From the NCBI RefSeq assembly GCF_040537815.1, contig NZ_JBEWSZ010000001.1, forward strand, positions 4,278,001-4,342,000: 64,000 bases of DNA, given 5' to 3'. The DNA comes from Mesorhizobium shangrilense (GTDB lineage: Bacteria; Pseudomonadota; Alphaproteobacteria; Rhizobiales; Rhizobiaceae). The notes beneath the pieces are model-generated. The model was given only the letters and a program-made list of their open reading frames with translations, ran no database searches and was not told where the DNA came from. Positions 17,683 through 26,141 of the stretch are shown here, piece by piece (within the stretch, counting starts at the first letter, position 1; every line of letters begins with the position of its first letter). Made by a program: the position numbers and the translations under genes.

Positions 17683-19269
17683 ATGAAGACCGAACTCGAC
17701 CATCTCGCTGAGCTCGCCGGCAAGGGCAGGATCTCACGCCGCGACTTTCTCGGCCGCACCGCCGCGCTCGGCGTCTCGGCCGCATTGGCGACGACACTGG
17801 CCGGAAAGGCCTTCGCGCAGACGCCGGTCAAGGGCGGCATCATCAAGGCCGGCCTGCAAGGTGGCGAATCCACCAACAGCCTCGATCCGGCGCTGAACCT
17901 CAGCCAGGTCACCTACAGTTTTGGCAAGCAGTGGGGCGAATACCTTGTCCGGCTGACCCCCGACAACAAGCTGGTCAATTTGATCGCCGAGGACATCGGC
18001 GCCTCCAAGGACGCCAAGACCTGGACGATCAAGGTCCGTGACGGCATCGAATTCCACAATGGCAAGACGGTCAGCGCGGAAGACGTCGCCGCCACCATCG
18101 AACGCCATGCCGACGAGAAGTCGAAGTCCGGCGCGCTCGGCATCCTCAAGAACATCAAGGGCGTCAAGGCGAGCGGCAAGGAAGTGATCGTCACGCTGGG
18201 CGACGCGGATGCCGACTTCCCCTATCTGATGGCCGACTACCATCTTGTCATCCAGCCGAATGGCGGCAAGGACAACCCGAATGCCGGCATCAGCGCCGGC
18301 CCCTACAAGGTCACCGTCAACCAGCCCGGCGTGCGCCATGGCGGCGAGCGCTTCGCCAATTACTGGCAGGGCGACAAGGCCGGCCATGCCGACCAGATCG
18401 AGATCGTCGTCATCAACGACGCGACGGCACGTCTGGCCGCCCTGCAGGGCGGTCAGGTCCACATGATCAACCGCGTCGAGCCGAAGGTCGTGGATCTGGT
18501 CAAGCGCATCGCGGGCGTCAGCATCGAGAACGTCTCGGGCAAGGGCTACTACCCGTTCAACATGTTCTGCGACACCGCGCCCTTCGACAGCAACGACCTG
18601 CGCATGGCGCTCAAGCTCGCCATGGACCGCGACGAGATGCTGGAGAAGATCCTTCGTGGCTACGGTTCGGTCGGCAACGACTTTCCGATCAACGAAGCCT
18701 ATCCGCTGTTCACCGCCATCGAACAGCGCAAATTCGATCCGGAAAAGGCCGCCGCCCTCTACAAGAAGTCCGGCCATAGCGGCCCGGTGCTGCTGCGCAC
18801 CTCCGATGTCGCCTTCCCCGGCGCCGTCGATGCAGCGCAGCTCTATCAGCAGAGTGCGGCCAAGGCCGGCATCAAGATCGAGATCAAGCGCGAGCCGGGC
18901 GACGGCTACTGGTCGGAAGTCTGGAACAAGCAGCCCTTCTCGCTTTCCTATTGGGGCGGTCGCGCCACGCAGGACCAGATGTATTCCACCGGCTACGTCT
19001 CGACCGCCGACTGGAACGACACGCGCTTCAAGCGGCCGGAGTTCGACAAGATGCTGTACACCGCGCGCGGCGAACTCGACCAGGACAAACGCAAGGCGAT
19101 CTACCACGACATGGCGATGCTGATGCGTGATGAAGGCGGCCTGATCGTGCCCTTCTTCAACCAGTTCATCGACGCCGCGGCCACCAACAAGATAGGCGGC
19201 TTTGCCAAGAGCCCTATCGGCGAAATGATGGATGGCTACGCGCTTGGCGAGTGCTGGCTCAACGCCTAG
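17683..19269 (+). CDS. Peptide-type ABC transporter substrate-binding protein, Tat-exported (copy 2)
   Basis: 528 residues, paralogous over its full length to the protein at 12460-14046. It shares the ISRRDFLGRTAALG twin-arginine signal, the GGESTNSLDPAL start of the mature domain, the PGDGYW block and the C-terminal YAL-x-ECWLNA (copy 1: YALAKCWLQA). ATG 17683 is preferred over TTG 17677 because the AGGGGG ribosome site (17669-17674) has correct spacing only for the ATG. It lies downstream of the single importer, giving one channel two binding proteins, presumably with different affinity or ligands. Confidence 0.92.
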   Translation: MKTELDHLAELAGKGRISRRDFLGRTAALGVSAALATTLAGKAFAQTPVKGGIIKAGLQGGESTNSLDPALNLSQVTYSFGKQWGEYLVRLTPDNKLVNLIAEDIGASKDAKTWTIKVRDGIEFHNGKTVSAEDVAATIERHADEKSKSGALGILKNIKGVKASGKEVIVTLGDADADFPYLMADYHLVIQPNGGKDNPNAGISAGPYKVTVNQPGVRHGGERFANYWQGDKAGHADQIEIVVINDATARLAALQGGQVHMINRVEPKVVDLVKRIAGVSIENVSGKGYYPFNMFCDTAPFDSNDLRMALKLAMDRDEMLEKILRGYGSVGNDFPINEAYPLFTAIEQRKFDPEKAAALYKKSGHSGPVLLRTSDVAFPGAVDAAQLYQQSAAKAGIKIEIKREPGDGYWSEVWNKQPFSLSYWGGRATQDQMYSTGYVSTADWNDTRFKRPEFDKMLYTARGELDQDKRKAIYHDMAMLMRDEGGLIVPFFNQFIDAAATNKIGGFAKSPIGEMMDGYALGECWLNA

Positions 19270-19328
19270 CATGGATTTGGCGATTGAGCGGCTCCGCGCG
19301 TAGCTGTTCAGTCCATCCACCAAACAAG

Positions 19329-19360
19329 AGCGCCGCACATCCGGCAGGATGCGCGGCGCT
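19329..19360 (+). terminator. Stem-loop before the phosphodiesterase gene
   Basis: A 14-bp stem with one mismatch (19329-19342 and 19347-19360) around a GGCA loop. It is followed by TCCAGTT, which is a weak T tract. It probably ends or attenuates the binding-protein transcript. It is only 9 bp from the next start codon. Confidence 0.5.
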
Positions 19361-19369
19361 TCCAGTTAA

Positions 19370-20233
19370 ATGACGAACCGCATGGAGCAGCCCGTGGCGC
19401 TCAAATCAAAACTCCTGCTGATCATCCTCGATGGCGTTCCCTACAGGAACTGGCGCCGGCTGATGGGCAATCTCGAAGGCTGGGTGCAATCGGGCGAGGC
19501 AAGCGTCTGGAAGATGCGCTCCGTCCTGCCGTCGACCTCGGCCTGCTGCTATGCCTCGATCCATACCGGCGTCTCGCCGCAGGTGCACGGCATCCTGTCC
19601 AATGAGAACCGGTTCCGCGTCGAGCAGCCGGACATTTTTTCGGAAGTCAGCAAGGCCGGCGGCAAGACGGGCGCGGTCACGCATTCCTACTGGTCCGAGT
19701 TCTTCCGTGCCTACCCGTTCGATCTGGTCGAGGACATGGAGTACGACGAGCCGAATGGGCCGATCACGCATGGCCGCTTCCACACCATGACCGGCTACAA
19801 TCTGCGCAACCAGATGACGCCGAGCGATGTCGACCTGTTCGCGACGCTGACCATGCTGACCAAGCGCCACGGCATCGACTACGGCATCCTGCACACCTGC
19901 ACGCTGGACTCGATGGGCCACCGCTTCGGCCATGATTGCCACGAGATGGACCATGCCGTTTACGCCATGGACGGGATGCTCGCCGCCTTCCTGCCGCGCT
20001 GGCGCGAAGCCGGCTATGAAGTGATGGTCACCGCCGACCACGGCCAGACCGACCGCGGCCACCATGGCGGCCATGACGACGAGATGCAGGATTTCGCGTT
20101 GTATTACTTCGGCCCGGGCAAGGGGCCGGAGGCCGATGTGCTGCTCGGCCAGTTGCAGCTTGCGCCGACCGTGCTGAGCCGCCTTGGTGTGCCGGTGCCG
20201 GCGACGATGAGGGCGAAGCCGTTTTTGGTGTAA
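19370..20233 (+). CDS. Alkaline phosphatase superfamily protein (type I phosphodiesterase / nucleotide pyrophosphatase-like)
   Basis: 287 residues. Metal-site features are LLIILDGVPY with Asp21, a PSTSAC segment with the likely nucleophile Thr56, LDSMGHRFGHD, and TADHGQTDRGHHGGHDDE. This is the two-zinc phosphodiesterase/phosphatase arrangement of PF01663 proteins. It has no signal peptide. ATGs at 19370 and 19382 and a GTG at 19394 are all possible starts. It follows a peptide-type importer, so a phosphoester or phosphonate part of the imported ligand is a possible substrate; this is inference only. Confidence 0.8.
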   Translation: MTNRMEQPVALKSKLLLIILDGVPYRNWRRLMGNLEGWVQSGEASVWKMRSVLPSTSACCYASIHTGVSPQVHGILSNENRFRVEQPDIFSEVSKAGGKTGAVTHSYWSEFFRAYPFDLVEDMEYDEPNGPITHGRFHTMTGYNLRNQMTPSDVDLFATLTMLTKRHGIDYGILHTCTLDSMGHRFGHDCHEMDHAVYAMDGMLAAFLPRWREAGYEVMVTADHGQTDRGHHGGHDDEMQDFALYYFGPGKGPEADVLLGQLQLAPTVLSRLGVPVPATMRAKPFLV

Positions 20234-20249
20234 GTGGGTAGCCGTGACG

Positions 20250-20391
20250 CTGGTGCCCCCTCTCCCCGTCACTATACGGGGAGAGGGTAAGGGTGAGGGG
20301 CAGCGCGAACGTTGAATACAATTGTGAACGCCGGCGCCGCCCCTCAACCGCCTGCCGGCACCTTCTCCCCGTATAATGACGGGGAGAAGGG
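20250..20391. repeat. RIME-like intergenic mosaic element
   Basis: Two hairpins built from CTCTCCCCGT and ACGGGGAGAG (about 20259-20286) and CTTCTCCCCGT and ACGGGGAGAAG (about 20361-20390) flank a GTGAGGGGCAGCGC / GCGCCGCCCCTCA pair. The units match those at 10081-10210 and 48788-48966. The copy lies between the phosphodiesterase and the sigma factor gene. Confidence 0.8.
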
Positions 20392-20447
20392 ATGCTCTGG
20401 CAACATCCCCGCTCTTCGGCTAGCCTCCGCGAATTCCTTGGCGGAGG

Positions 20448-21074
20448 ATGAACCTTTTTGGACCGATCAACGACAGAGCAGGCAGGAGCCAGGCGGCTCG
20501 ACCGGCAATGACCGCCGCGACGGAGACCGATCGCGCGCTTGTTGACCGGGTCGCGAAGGGCGACCGGGCCGCCGTGCGGCTCCTGTTCATGCGTCACCAC
20601 GCGCGGGTCTACCGCTTCGTGGCGCGCCAGACGGGATCGGAAATGATGGCTGACGATATCGCGAACGAGGTGTTCCTGGAACTGTGGCGGCAGGCGCCAG
20701 GTTTCGAGGGGCGCTCTGAAGTCTCGACATGGCTGCTCGGCATCGCCCGGTTCAAGGCGCTCTCCCTGCTGCGTAAAAGGAAGGAAGACTGGATCGACGA
20801 CGAGGCCGCCGCCGCGGTGCCCGACAGCGCCGATACGCCGGAAGTCGTCACCATGAAGGAGGACAAGGCGGCCGCCTTGCGCCGTTTCGTCGATGCCTTG
20901 CCCGAAGAACACCGCGTGGTGATCGACCTCGCCTATTACCATGGACAATCGGTGAGCGAGATCGGCGAGGTGCTGGGCATTCCGGTCGCCACGGTCAAGA
21001 CCCGGATGTTCTACGCCCGCAAGAAACTCGGCGAAGCCTTGAAGGCCGCCGGCTACGACAGGGGGTGGCCATGA
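20448..21074 (+). CDS. ECF-family RNA polymerase sigma factor
   Basis: 208 residues (about 188 if ATG 20508 is used). Region 2 is recognisable at about 40-105 (HHARVYRFVARQTG, DIANEVFLELWR, STWLLGIARFKALSLLRKR). Region 4 lies at about 150-200 (ALPEEHRVVIDLAYYHGQSV followed by IPVATVKTRMFYARKKL). It directs polymerase to a small regulon, normally including its own operon. GGAGG abuts the first ATG too closely, so the internal start deserves consideration. Its stop overlaps the anti-sigma gene start (ATGA). Confidence 0.93.
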   Translation: MNLFGPINDRAGRSQAARPAMTAATETDRALVDRVAKGDRAAVRLLFMRHHARVYRFVARQTGSEMMADDIANEVFLELWRQAPGFEGRSEVSTWLLGIARFKALSLLRKRKEDWIDDEAAAAVPDSADTPEVVTMKEDKAAALRRFVDALPEEHRVVIDLAYYHGQSVSEIGEVLGIPVATVKTRMFYARKKLGEALKAAGYDRGWP

Positions 21075-21739
21075 GCGCCGCTGAAAAAATGTCGCGCCGC
21101 GACGAAATGGAAACGCTGCTGCCGTTCTACCTGAACGGCTCGCTGGAAGGCTCGGATCTGGAAGCCGTCGAGGAATGGCTGGCCAGTGATCCCACGGCGA
21201 TGGCGGCACTTGGCGAGGCCGAGGCCGAATTCTCCGGCACCGCCGCCGCCAATGAAGCGATCCGGCCGCCGGCCGATGCACTCAGCCGCTTTGCCAGGGC
21301 GCTTGACGCCGAGGCCGGTCCGGCCCGTGTGCCGGCAAGTCCGTCCTGGCTGGCGCAGGCGTGGAGCCGCTTCATGTCGGTTCCCGTTGGCGTCGCCTGG
21401 GCCGCTGCCGCGGTGCTGCTTGCTGTGATCACGGTGCAATCGCTTGTGCATCCCGGCGGCAAGGGCGGCGATTTCGAGGTCGCCGGCACGGAAACCGACC
21501 TGGCTAAGATGCCGTTCGCGCTGGCCAGGTTCAAGCCGGATGCAAGGATGTCCGATATCACCGGCTTTCTCGGCCAGAATGGCATGAAAGTCCTGGATGG
21601 CCCGACCGCCGACGGCGTTTTCCGACTGGGTATCCCTGCCACGAGCGCGGCCGACTATGAAAAAGCGCTCGGCCTTATTGCTGCCCAGCCTTTCGCGGAA
21701 GCTGTGATGGAGGGAAGGAAACCGGCCAGTGGCGGCTAA
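21071..21739 (+). CDS. Membrane anti-sigma factor with propeptide-like outer domain
   Basis: 222 residues. A cytoplasmic N-terminal part (MSRRDEMETLLPFYLNGSLE, EWLASDP) resembles anti-sigma domains of the zinc-finger-like class but has no HxxxCxxC motif. One membrane segment runs at about 104-126 (VPVGVAWAAAAVLLAVITVQ). The periplasmic C-terminus (about 140-215) has the alternating pattern of a subtilase I9-type propeptide: ARFKPDARMSDITGFL, then VLDGPTADGVFRLGIP and LGLIAAQPFAEAV. It overlaps both neighbours, so it should sequester the preceding ECF sigma factor and may sense through the following protease. The sigma-binding role follows from context and fold resemblance. Confidence 0.82.
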   Translation: MSAAEKMSRRDEMETLLPFYLNGSLEGSDLEAVEEWLASDPTAMAALGEAEAEFSGTAAANEAIRPPADALSRFARALDAEAGPARVPASPSWLAQAWSRFMSVPVGVAWAAAAVLLAVITVQSLVHPGGKGGDFEVAGTETDLAKMPFALARFKPDARMSDITGFLGQNGMKVLDGPTADGVFRLGIPATSAADYEKALGLIAAQPFAEAVMEGRKPASGG

Positions 21740-23210
21740 GGCGGTCATTCGATTTTCGGTGGCAGTGGCGATGACAATCACCGCCGGCTCGGCCTTCGCG
21801 CAAACCAACGATCCGACCCTCACCCAGACGCAGATCGACTGCCTCAGCCGGACGAACGCGGCGGCCGCCGACTGCAACAAGGGCGGCGGCGACACGAAGG
21901 CCGGCGGAAAAGACAATGCAGGGGCGACGCCCGGCACCGGTGCGGCACGCCCCGGCGCTGTATTTCTCCCAAGCCTGATCGTCGACCTGTTCCCCAATCC
22001 TGCCGGCGCGAGCCCAGCGCCAACCACCAATGTGCCCAGCGAGCCGGCAAACGGCGCAGCAGCGCCGTCTCAGCCCGTTGCCGGGCAGGCCGCTGCGCCG
22101 AGTGGACCTGTCAGCCCGCTCACGAATGCCGTCCTGACCGAGCCGCCACGCGCCGTCACCGGCGCGTTCGTGCCCGACGAGGTGTTGGTGACGGTTGCCG
22201 GCGATGCGGCCGCCGTGCAGCAGATCGCCACCTCATTCGGCCTCCAGGTGCGTTCGCAGCGCCAGTCGAGGCTGCTCGGCTCGACGCTGGTGCGCTTCGG
22301 CATCCCCGACGGGCGCCCGGTCGGCGTGGTGCTGGCGCAGCTTGCCGCAGACGGCCGCACCCAGAGGCGCGAGCCCAACCACATCTATTCGCTGCAGCAG
22401 GCGGCCACCATCGTCAACTATGCCTTCGACCACATCGTGCTCGATCCAAAGCAGGCCAGCGGCGAGAATGTGCGCATTGCCGTGATCGATACCGGCATCG
22501 ACGACACCAATCCGGCGCTGTCCGGCGTCATCGCCCAGCAGTTCGACGCCATGCCCGACGTGCCGATCAAGGCGCGCGACCATGGCACATCCGTTGACGG
22601 CCTGATTGCCGGTGTCGGCGCGCTCGAAGGCATGGCGCCAGGAGCGAAGATCTACCACGCTCGCGCCTTCGAAGGCGGCAAGTCGACCATGGACGTCATC
22701 CTGGCGGCGCTGGATTGGGCGGCGGACCAGAATGTCCGCATCATCAATATGAGCTTCGTTGGCCCGAAGAACGACTTGCTGGGCACGGCCTGCCAGAACG
22801 CGCGGGCGCTGGGCATCGTGCTGGTCGCCGCCGCCGGCAACAACGGGCCGAAGGCGCCCTATGGCTACCCGGCCGCCTTCGACGGCGTCATCGCGGTGAC
22901 CGCCACCGACGCCAAGGACCAGTTGATGCCGCAGGCCAATCGCGGACCCTATGTGTTTATCTCCGCGCCCGGCGTCGAGATGGTGGCGCCGAGCGGTGCG
23001 GGTTCGGATGTGGTCACCGGCACCTCGTTTGCCGCGGCAATCGTGACCGGCGCCATCGCCAACCTCCTTCATGCCGCACCCGACCGCACCGCCGACTGGG
23101 TCGAGAAGGCGCTGGCCACCACCGCCAGGGATCTCGGTGGTCACGGCCGCGACAGTGATTTCGGCTATGGCCTGCTGGATATCAAGGCGGCCGAGGCGGC
23201 GAAGGAGTAG
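21729..23210 (+). CDS. Exported S8 family (subtilisin-like) serine protease
   Basis: 493 residues. A Sec signal peptide ends near AFAQ (1-25). A Pro/Ala-rich low-complexity stretch covers about 50-140. A propeptide-like region (about 145-222, VPDEVLVTVAGDAAAVQQIA... REPNHIY) precedes the catalytic domain (about 245-490). The triad is complete: Asp254 (AVIDTGID), His285 (DHGTS), Ser433 (GTSFAA), with Asn371 as the oxyanion residue. GTG 21729 overlaps the end of the anti-sigma gene, so all three genes form one operon. It is probably a periplasmic or secreted protease controlled by, or acting on, the sigma/anti-sigma pair. Confidence 0.92.
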   Translation: MAAKAVIRFSVAVAMTITAGSAFAQTNDPTLTQTQIDCLSRTNAAAADCNKGGGDTKAGGKDNAGATPGTGAARPGAVFLPSLIVDLFPNPAGASPAPTTNVPSEPANGAAAPSQPVAGQAAAPSGPVSPLTNAVLTEPPRAVTGAFVPDEVLVTVAGDAAAVQQIATSFGLQVRSQRQSRLLGSTLVRFGIPDGRPVGVVLAQLAADGRTQRREPNHIYSLQQAATIVNYAFDHIVLDPKQASGENVRIAVIDTGIDDTNPALSGVIAQQFDAMPDVPIKARDHGTSVDGLIAGVGALEGMAPGAKIYHARAFEGGKSTMDVILAALDWAADQNVRIINMSFVGPKNDLLGTACQNARALGIVLVAAAGNNGPKAPYGYPAAFDGVIAVTATDAKDQLMPQANRGPYVFISAPGVEMVAPSGAGSDVVTGTSFAAAIVTGAIANLLHAAPDRTADWVEKALATTARDLGGHGRDSDFGYGLLDIKAAEAAKE

Positions 23211-23339
23211 GTCTAACGCTTAAACGCTTCTGGTTATGGCCGAAACTCGATCATCAATGGCCGAAATGGGTGGGAAGTTGCCCTTCAGGTCATCTGCCAT
23301 AACGAGCACGTTGCCAGAAGCCGCTCATTCCCACTCGCT

Positions 23340-24650
23340 CTATTGTTTGAAAAACGGCCTAAGGTCTGCAGGTGGGGTCAACTTGTGCGTAAGTTCTCGT
23401 ATGACGCCGCTCGACAATTTGCGGGCTGACATCACTAGCGCCTCCCGAAGGCCTTCGCCGTCGGCAGTGGAGCCATCGAACTCTAGGCCTGACCCGGCCC
23501 CATCGATGGACCAACTCGCGCGCAGGCGACCATCAAGCAGCTCGATTATGTGTCGAAAAACTACCGCGGGATCGGCCTGCCCTTGTCTGGAAACCACGCA
23601 GTAGAATTCATTAGTGGCGCCACCATTTTTGAACGTAGGATTCTGTCCGCCCTGCTGGAGACCAACACCGGTCCATATGCGATTCAATTCGACGTAGAGA
23701 GCTTGGCTCGCCTGCTCCATGGCCGGGGCCGCCTCGGACCGTTCCCTTGCAACAGCGGAGCTGGTTGTCTCAATGTATCGAGCTATCTCCGCGTCTAGGT
23801 CATCGATCGGCACGCTTTTGTCTCCATCCAGCTGATTCAAATGAGCCGAAAACTCCTGAGCACTTTGGAAACGAGCCTCAATTCTTTGTTGAAACGCGAC
23901 TCGCAACAGTCGGTTTAGTTTAGGCCATCGCAAGTCTTCCAATACCGCAGGTCGTATAGGAGAAGGTGTGACCTCATGAGGATGACGGCCATCTGCGTTG
24001 ACAGGGGTGCGAGGTGCCCGGCCGGACAGCATGAAGAACAGCAGACCGGCGGCCATTGCTACATCGGAACGAAGGTCATGGTGCTCCCCGCCAGGAGCAA
24101 ACTCTGGAAGTCTTAGGAATCGATTTCCAAGTTCGCTGCCATCGGGTGTTCGGAAATCGACATCAGGGTGGTCGCGATACCAAGCGATGCCGAAATCTAC
24201 CAAAACAGGGTCTTCCCATTTTCCGTGGCGCAATATCACGTTGTCGGGCTTGAGGTCGCGGTGAAGAAGGGGAAGTTGATGACCAGCGTCCAGTATCGCG
24301 AGGATCCGTCGAGTGGCGGCAAGCGCCTGATCCAGCGTTGGCGGCGACTTTTGAACCAACTCTTGCACTGTCGGACCGTCAATGAGGTCCATCACTAGGT
24401 AGAGTTCGATATCAGGGTTTTCCCACCCTCGCTCATTCGCTTCCAACACGGCAGGAACTCCATTCGCCGCCATAGCGCGAAGGCCGCTGACTTCTGCGAG
24501 AAACCGATAGCGCCTTTCAGTTTGTCTGGTTTCGTGCATGAGCTTGAGCGCACCAGCGTGCCCATCTACCCGGTGACGCACCTTTGCGACGGTCCCCTGT
24601 CCCCCAATGCGCCTCCCCTCATCCGTGACGATCCAGTCTTCCAGACTCAC
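23340..24650 (-). CDS. Hanks-type serine/threonine protein kinase
   Basis: 436 residues. The kinase domain covers about 8-275: glycine loop GGQGTV, Lys36 (ALKLM), Glu53, catalytic HRDLKPDN with Asp132 and Asn137, DFG-type DFGIAW at 152, and RSDVAMAAGLLFFMLSG. The remaining 160 residues match no domain I recognise and have no membrane segment, so it is a soluble kinase with a possible regulatory tail. It starts at GTG 24650 with AGGAG 6 bases upstream. Base composition is visibly less GC-rich and codon use is more relaxed than in the neighbours, which suggests horizontal transfer. No phosphatase or FHA partner is adjacent. Confidence 0.93.
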   Translation of the reverse strand: MSLEDWIVTDEGRRIGGQGTVAKVRHRVDGHAGALKLMHETRQTERRYRFLAEVSGLRAMAANGVPAVLEANERGWENPDIELYLVMDLIDGPTVQELVQKSPPTLDQALAATRRILAILDAGHQLPLLHRDLKPDNVILRHGKWEDPVLVDFGIAWYRDHPDVDFRTPDGSELGNRFLRLPEFAPGGEHHDLRSDVAMAAGLLFFMLSGRAPRTPVNADGRHPHEVTPSPIRPAVLEDLRWPKLNRLLRVAFQQRIEARFQSAQEFSAHLNQLDGDKSVPIDDLDAEIARYIETTSSAVARERSEAAPAMEQASQALYVELNRIWTGVGLQQGGQNPTFKNGGATNEFYCVVSRQGQADPAVVFRHIIELLDGRLRASWSIDGAGSGLEFDGSTADGEGLREALVMSARKLSSGVIRELTHKLTPPADLRPFFKQ

Positions 24651-24758
24651 ATAACTCTCCTAACAATCCCCAATAGCGCCTTGAACTGTGCTTGATGACC
24701 AGTGCCCGCTCGGGAAAGCTCATACCTATACCAATATGGAGGTCGTGCGCCTACTTCA

Positions 24759-25781
24759 CTACACAGGCGCGCCGGCAACCGATCCCCTCACCACCAGATC
24801 GACAGGCCAGACTTCGCCGCGCGCGCCTTCTTCCAGCCCGGAAATGCGCGCCGCCAGCCGCTCGGCGATGCGGGCGCCGGCCAGCCGGATCGACGAGCGC
24901 GTGGTCGACAGCGGAACCGAGAAATTCTCCGGTTTCAGCCAGGGGAAGACGTCGTCATGGGCAATGAGCGACACGTCTCCCGGGATGGTGAGGCCAAGGT
25001 CGCGCACCGCGCGCACGACGCCCAGCGCCATGATCAGGCTGGAGCAGGCGATCGCCGTCGGCGCATCCGGCTGTTCGAGCAGCCGCCTGGTGGCACGATA
25101 GCCGTTCTCCTCGGTCATCGAGACAGAGCAGACTCGGCGCTCGCCCAGCATTAGCCCACTCGCCGCCAGGGCGCGGCGCACGCCGCGCTCGCGATGGATG
25201 GCGAAGGTCTCGCGATCGTCGCCATTGATCAGCGCCAGCCGGCGGTGGCCAAGCTGGATAAGCAGCCTGGCTGCCTCGTGGAAGGCGCCCTCATTGTCGA
25301 TATCGGTGAAGGGGTATTCGAAATCGAGGCCTTCGCTGCGGCCATGGACGATGAAGGGAATGCCGAGCGCGTTGACCAGCGCGACGCGGCGGTCGGCGGG
25401 CCTCGGCGACGAGATGTAGACGGCGTCGACCTGCTTGTTGGCGACAATGCGCCGATAGGTCGTTTCCTGGTCGTCGGCATCGGCCGGGGACAGCACGAGG
25501 TCGAGTTCATGCGAGCGGGCATAGTCGCCGAGCCCGGACAGGAACTCGACGAAGTGCGGATCGATGTCGACGGAGGCACCGGTCGGCAGCACATAGCCGA
25601 TCATGCCGGTCTTGCCGGTGGCCAGTCGCCGTGCACTCGGGTTGGGGCGATAGCCATGGCGCTTGGCGGCATCCATAACCCGCCGGCGGGTTTCCTCATT
25701 GACCTCGGGATAACCGTTCAGCGCACGGCTGACCGTGGTCTGCGAAAGCGCCAGCATGTGCGAGAGTTGCTTGAGATTCAC
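24759..25781 (-). CDS. aglR: LacI-family repressor of the alpha-glucoside operon
   Basis: 340 residues. The N-terminal helix-turn-helix and hinge helix are typical (LSQTTVSRALNGYPEVN, RRLATGKTG), followed by a periplasmic-binding-like effector domain. It is divergent from aglEFGAK with 360 bp between, the AglR position in Sinorhizobium. AAAGCGCTTT palindromes of the LacI/CcpA type lie in the spacer and are its likely operators. GTG start at 25781 with GGAGG 6 bases upstream. Confidence 0.9.
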   Translation of the reverse strand: MNLKQLSHMLALSQTTVSRALNGYPEVNEETRRRVMDAAKRHGYRPNPSARRLATGKTGMIGYVLPTGASVDIDPHFVEFLSGLGDYARSHELDLVLSPADADDQETTYRRIVANKQVDAVYISSPRPADRRVALVNALGIPFIVHGRSEGLDFEYPFTDIDNEGAFHEAARLLIQLGHRRLALINGDDRETFAIHRERGVRRALAASGLMLGERRVCSVSMTEENGYRATRRLLEQPDAPTAIACSSLIMALGVVRAVRDLGLTIPGDVSLIAHDDVFPWLKPENFSVPLSTTRSSIRLAGARIAERLAARISGLEEGARGEVWPVDLVVRGSVAGAPV

Positions 25782-25797
25782 AGGAGGCCTCCAAGCC

Positions 25798-25811
25798 TCA
25801 AAGCGCTTTCA
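25798..25811. promoter_or_regulatory. AglR operator candidate 1
   Basis: TCAAAGCGCTTTCA contains the perfect 10-base palindrome AAAGCGCTTT, 17 bp upstream of the aglR GTG. Its position suggests autoregulation. LacI-family repressors usually bind such a palindrome with a central CG step. Confidence 0.6.
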
Positions 25812-25873
25812 ATTTTGAATCCGGGCCGCAGCCGTGATGGCGCTAGCAACCGCAGGGACCATAGCCGGGCTTT

Positions 25874-25883
25874 GGGGCGCTTT
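25874..25883. promoter_or_regulatory. AglR operator half-site
   Basis: GGGGCGCTTT retains the GCGCTTT half of the palindrome seen at 25798 and 26018; the other half has diverged. It is about 70 bp from site 1. Confidence 0.35.
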
Positions 25884-26017
25884 GAAAGGAAAATTGCTAT
25901 TGCACTGCCATAAATGCATGCTGCAGCGCACTTTTATGGCTTCTGAACTCGGAGACTAAATCGATTAGCTCGCATCCCTCTTGACTTCCGATCGATTCAA
26001 TGGCGAGATCAGCAAAG

Positions 26018-26031
26018 CCAAAGCGCTTTGG
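26018..26031. promoter_or_regulatory. AglR operator candidate 2, perfect palindrome
   Basis: CCAAAGCGCTTTGG is a perfect 14-base palindrome, 110 bp upstream of aglE and downstream of a TTGAC box at 25981. Binding here would block transcription of aglEFGAK. The rest of the 360-bp spacer (25782-26141) holds no gene that I can support. Confidence 0.7.
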
Positions 26032-26141
26032 AATGCTCTTCGAAAGGTTGCGGTTCCTTTCTGACTGAGTCACATTCCTGCGACGTCGGCGGGCGGAATG
26101 GAGGTTCCGTCCGGTGTTGATGACCACTGGGAGGAATACCG

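Noticed and set aside
15631..17703. 690-codon minus-strand frame opposite the double ATPase gene
   Set aside because: Antisense to a gene with perfect ATPase motifs; no ribosome site and no recognisable protein features.
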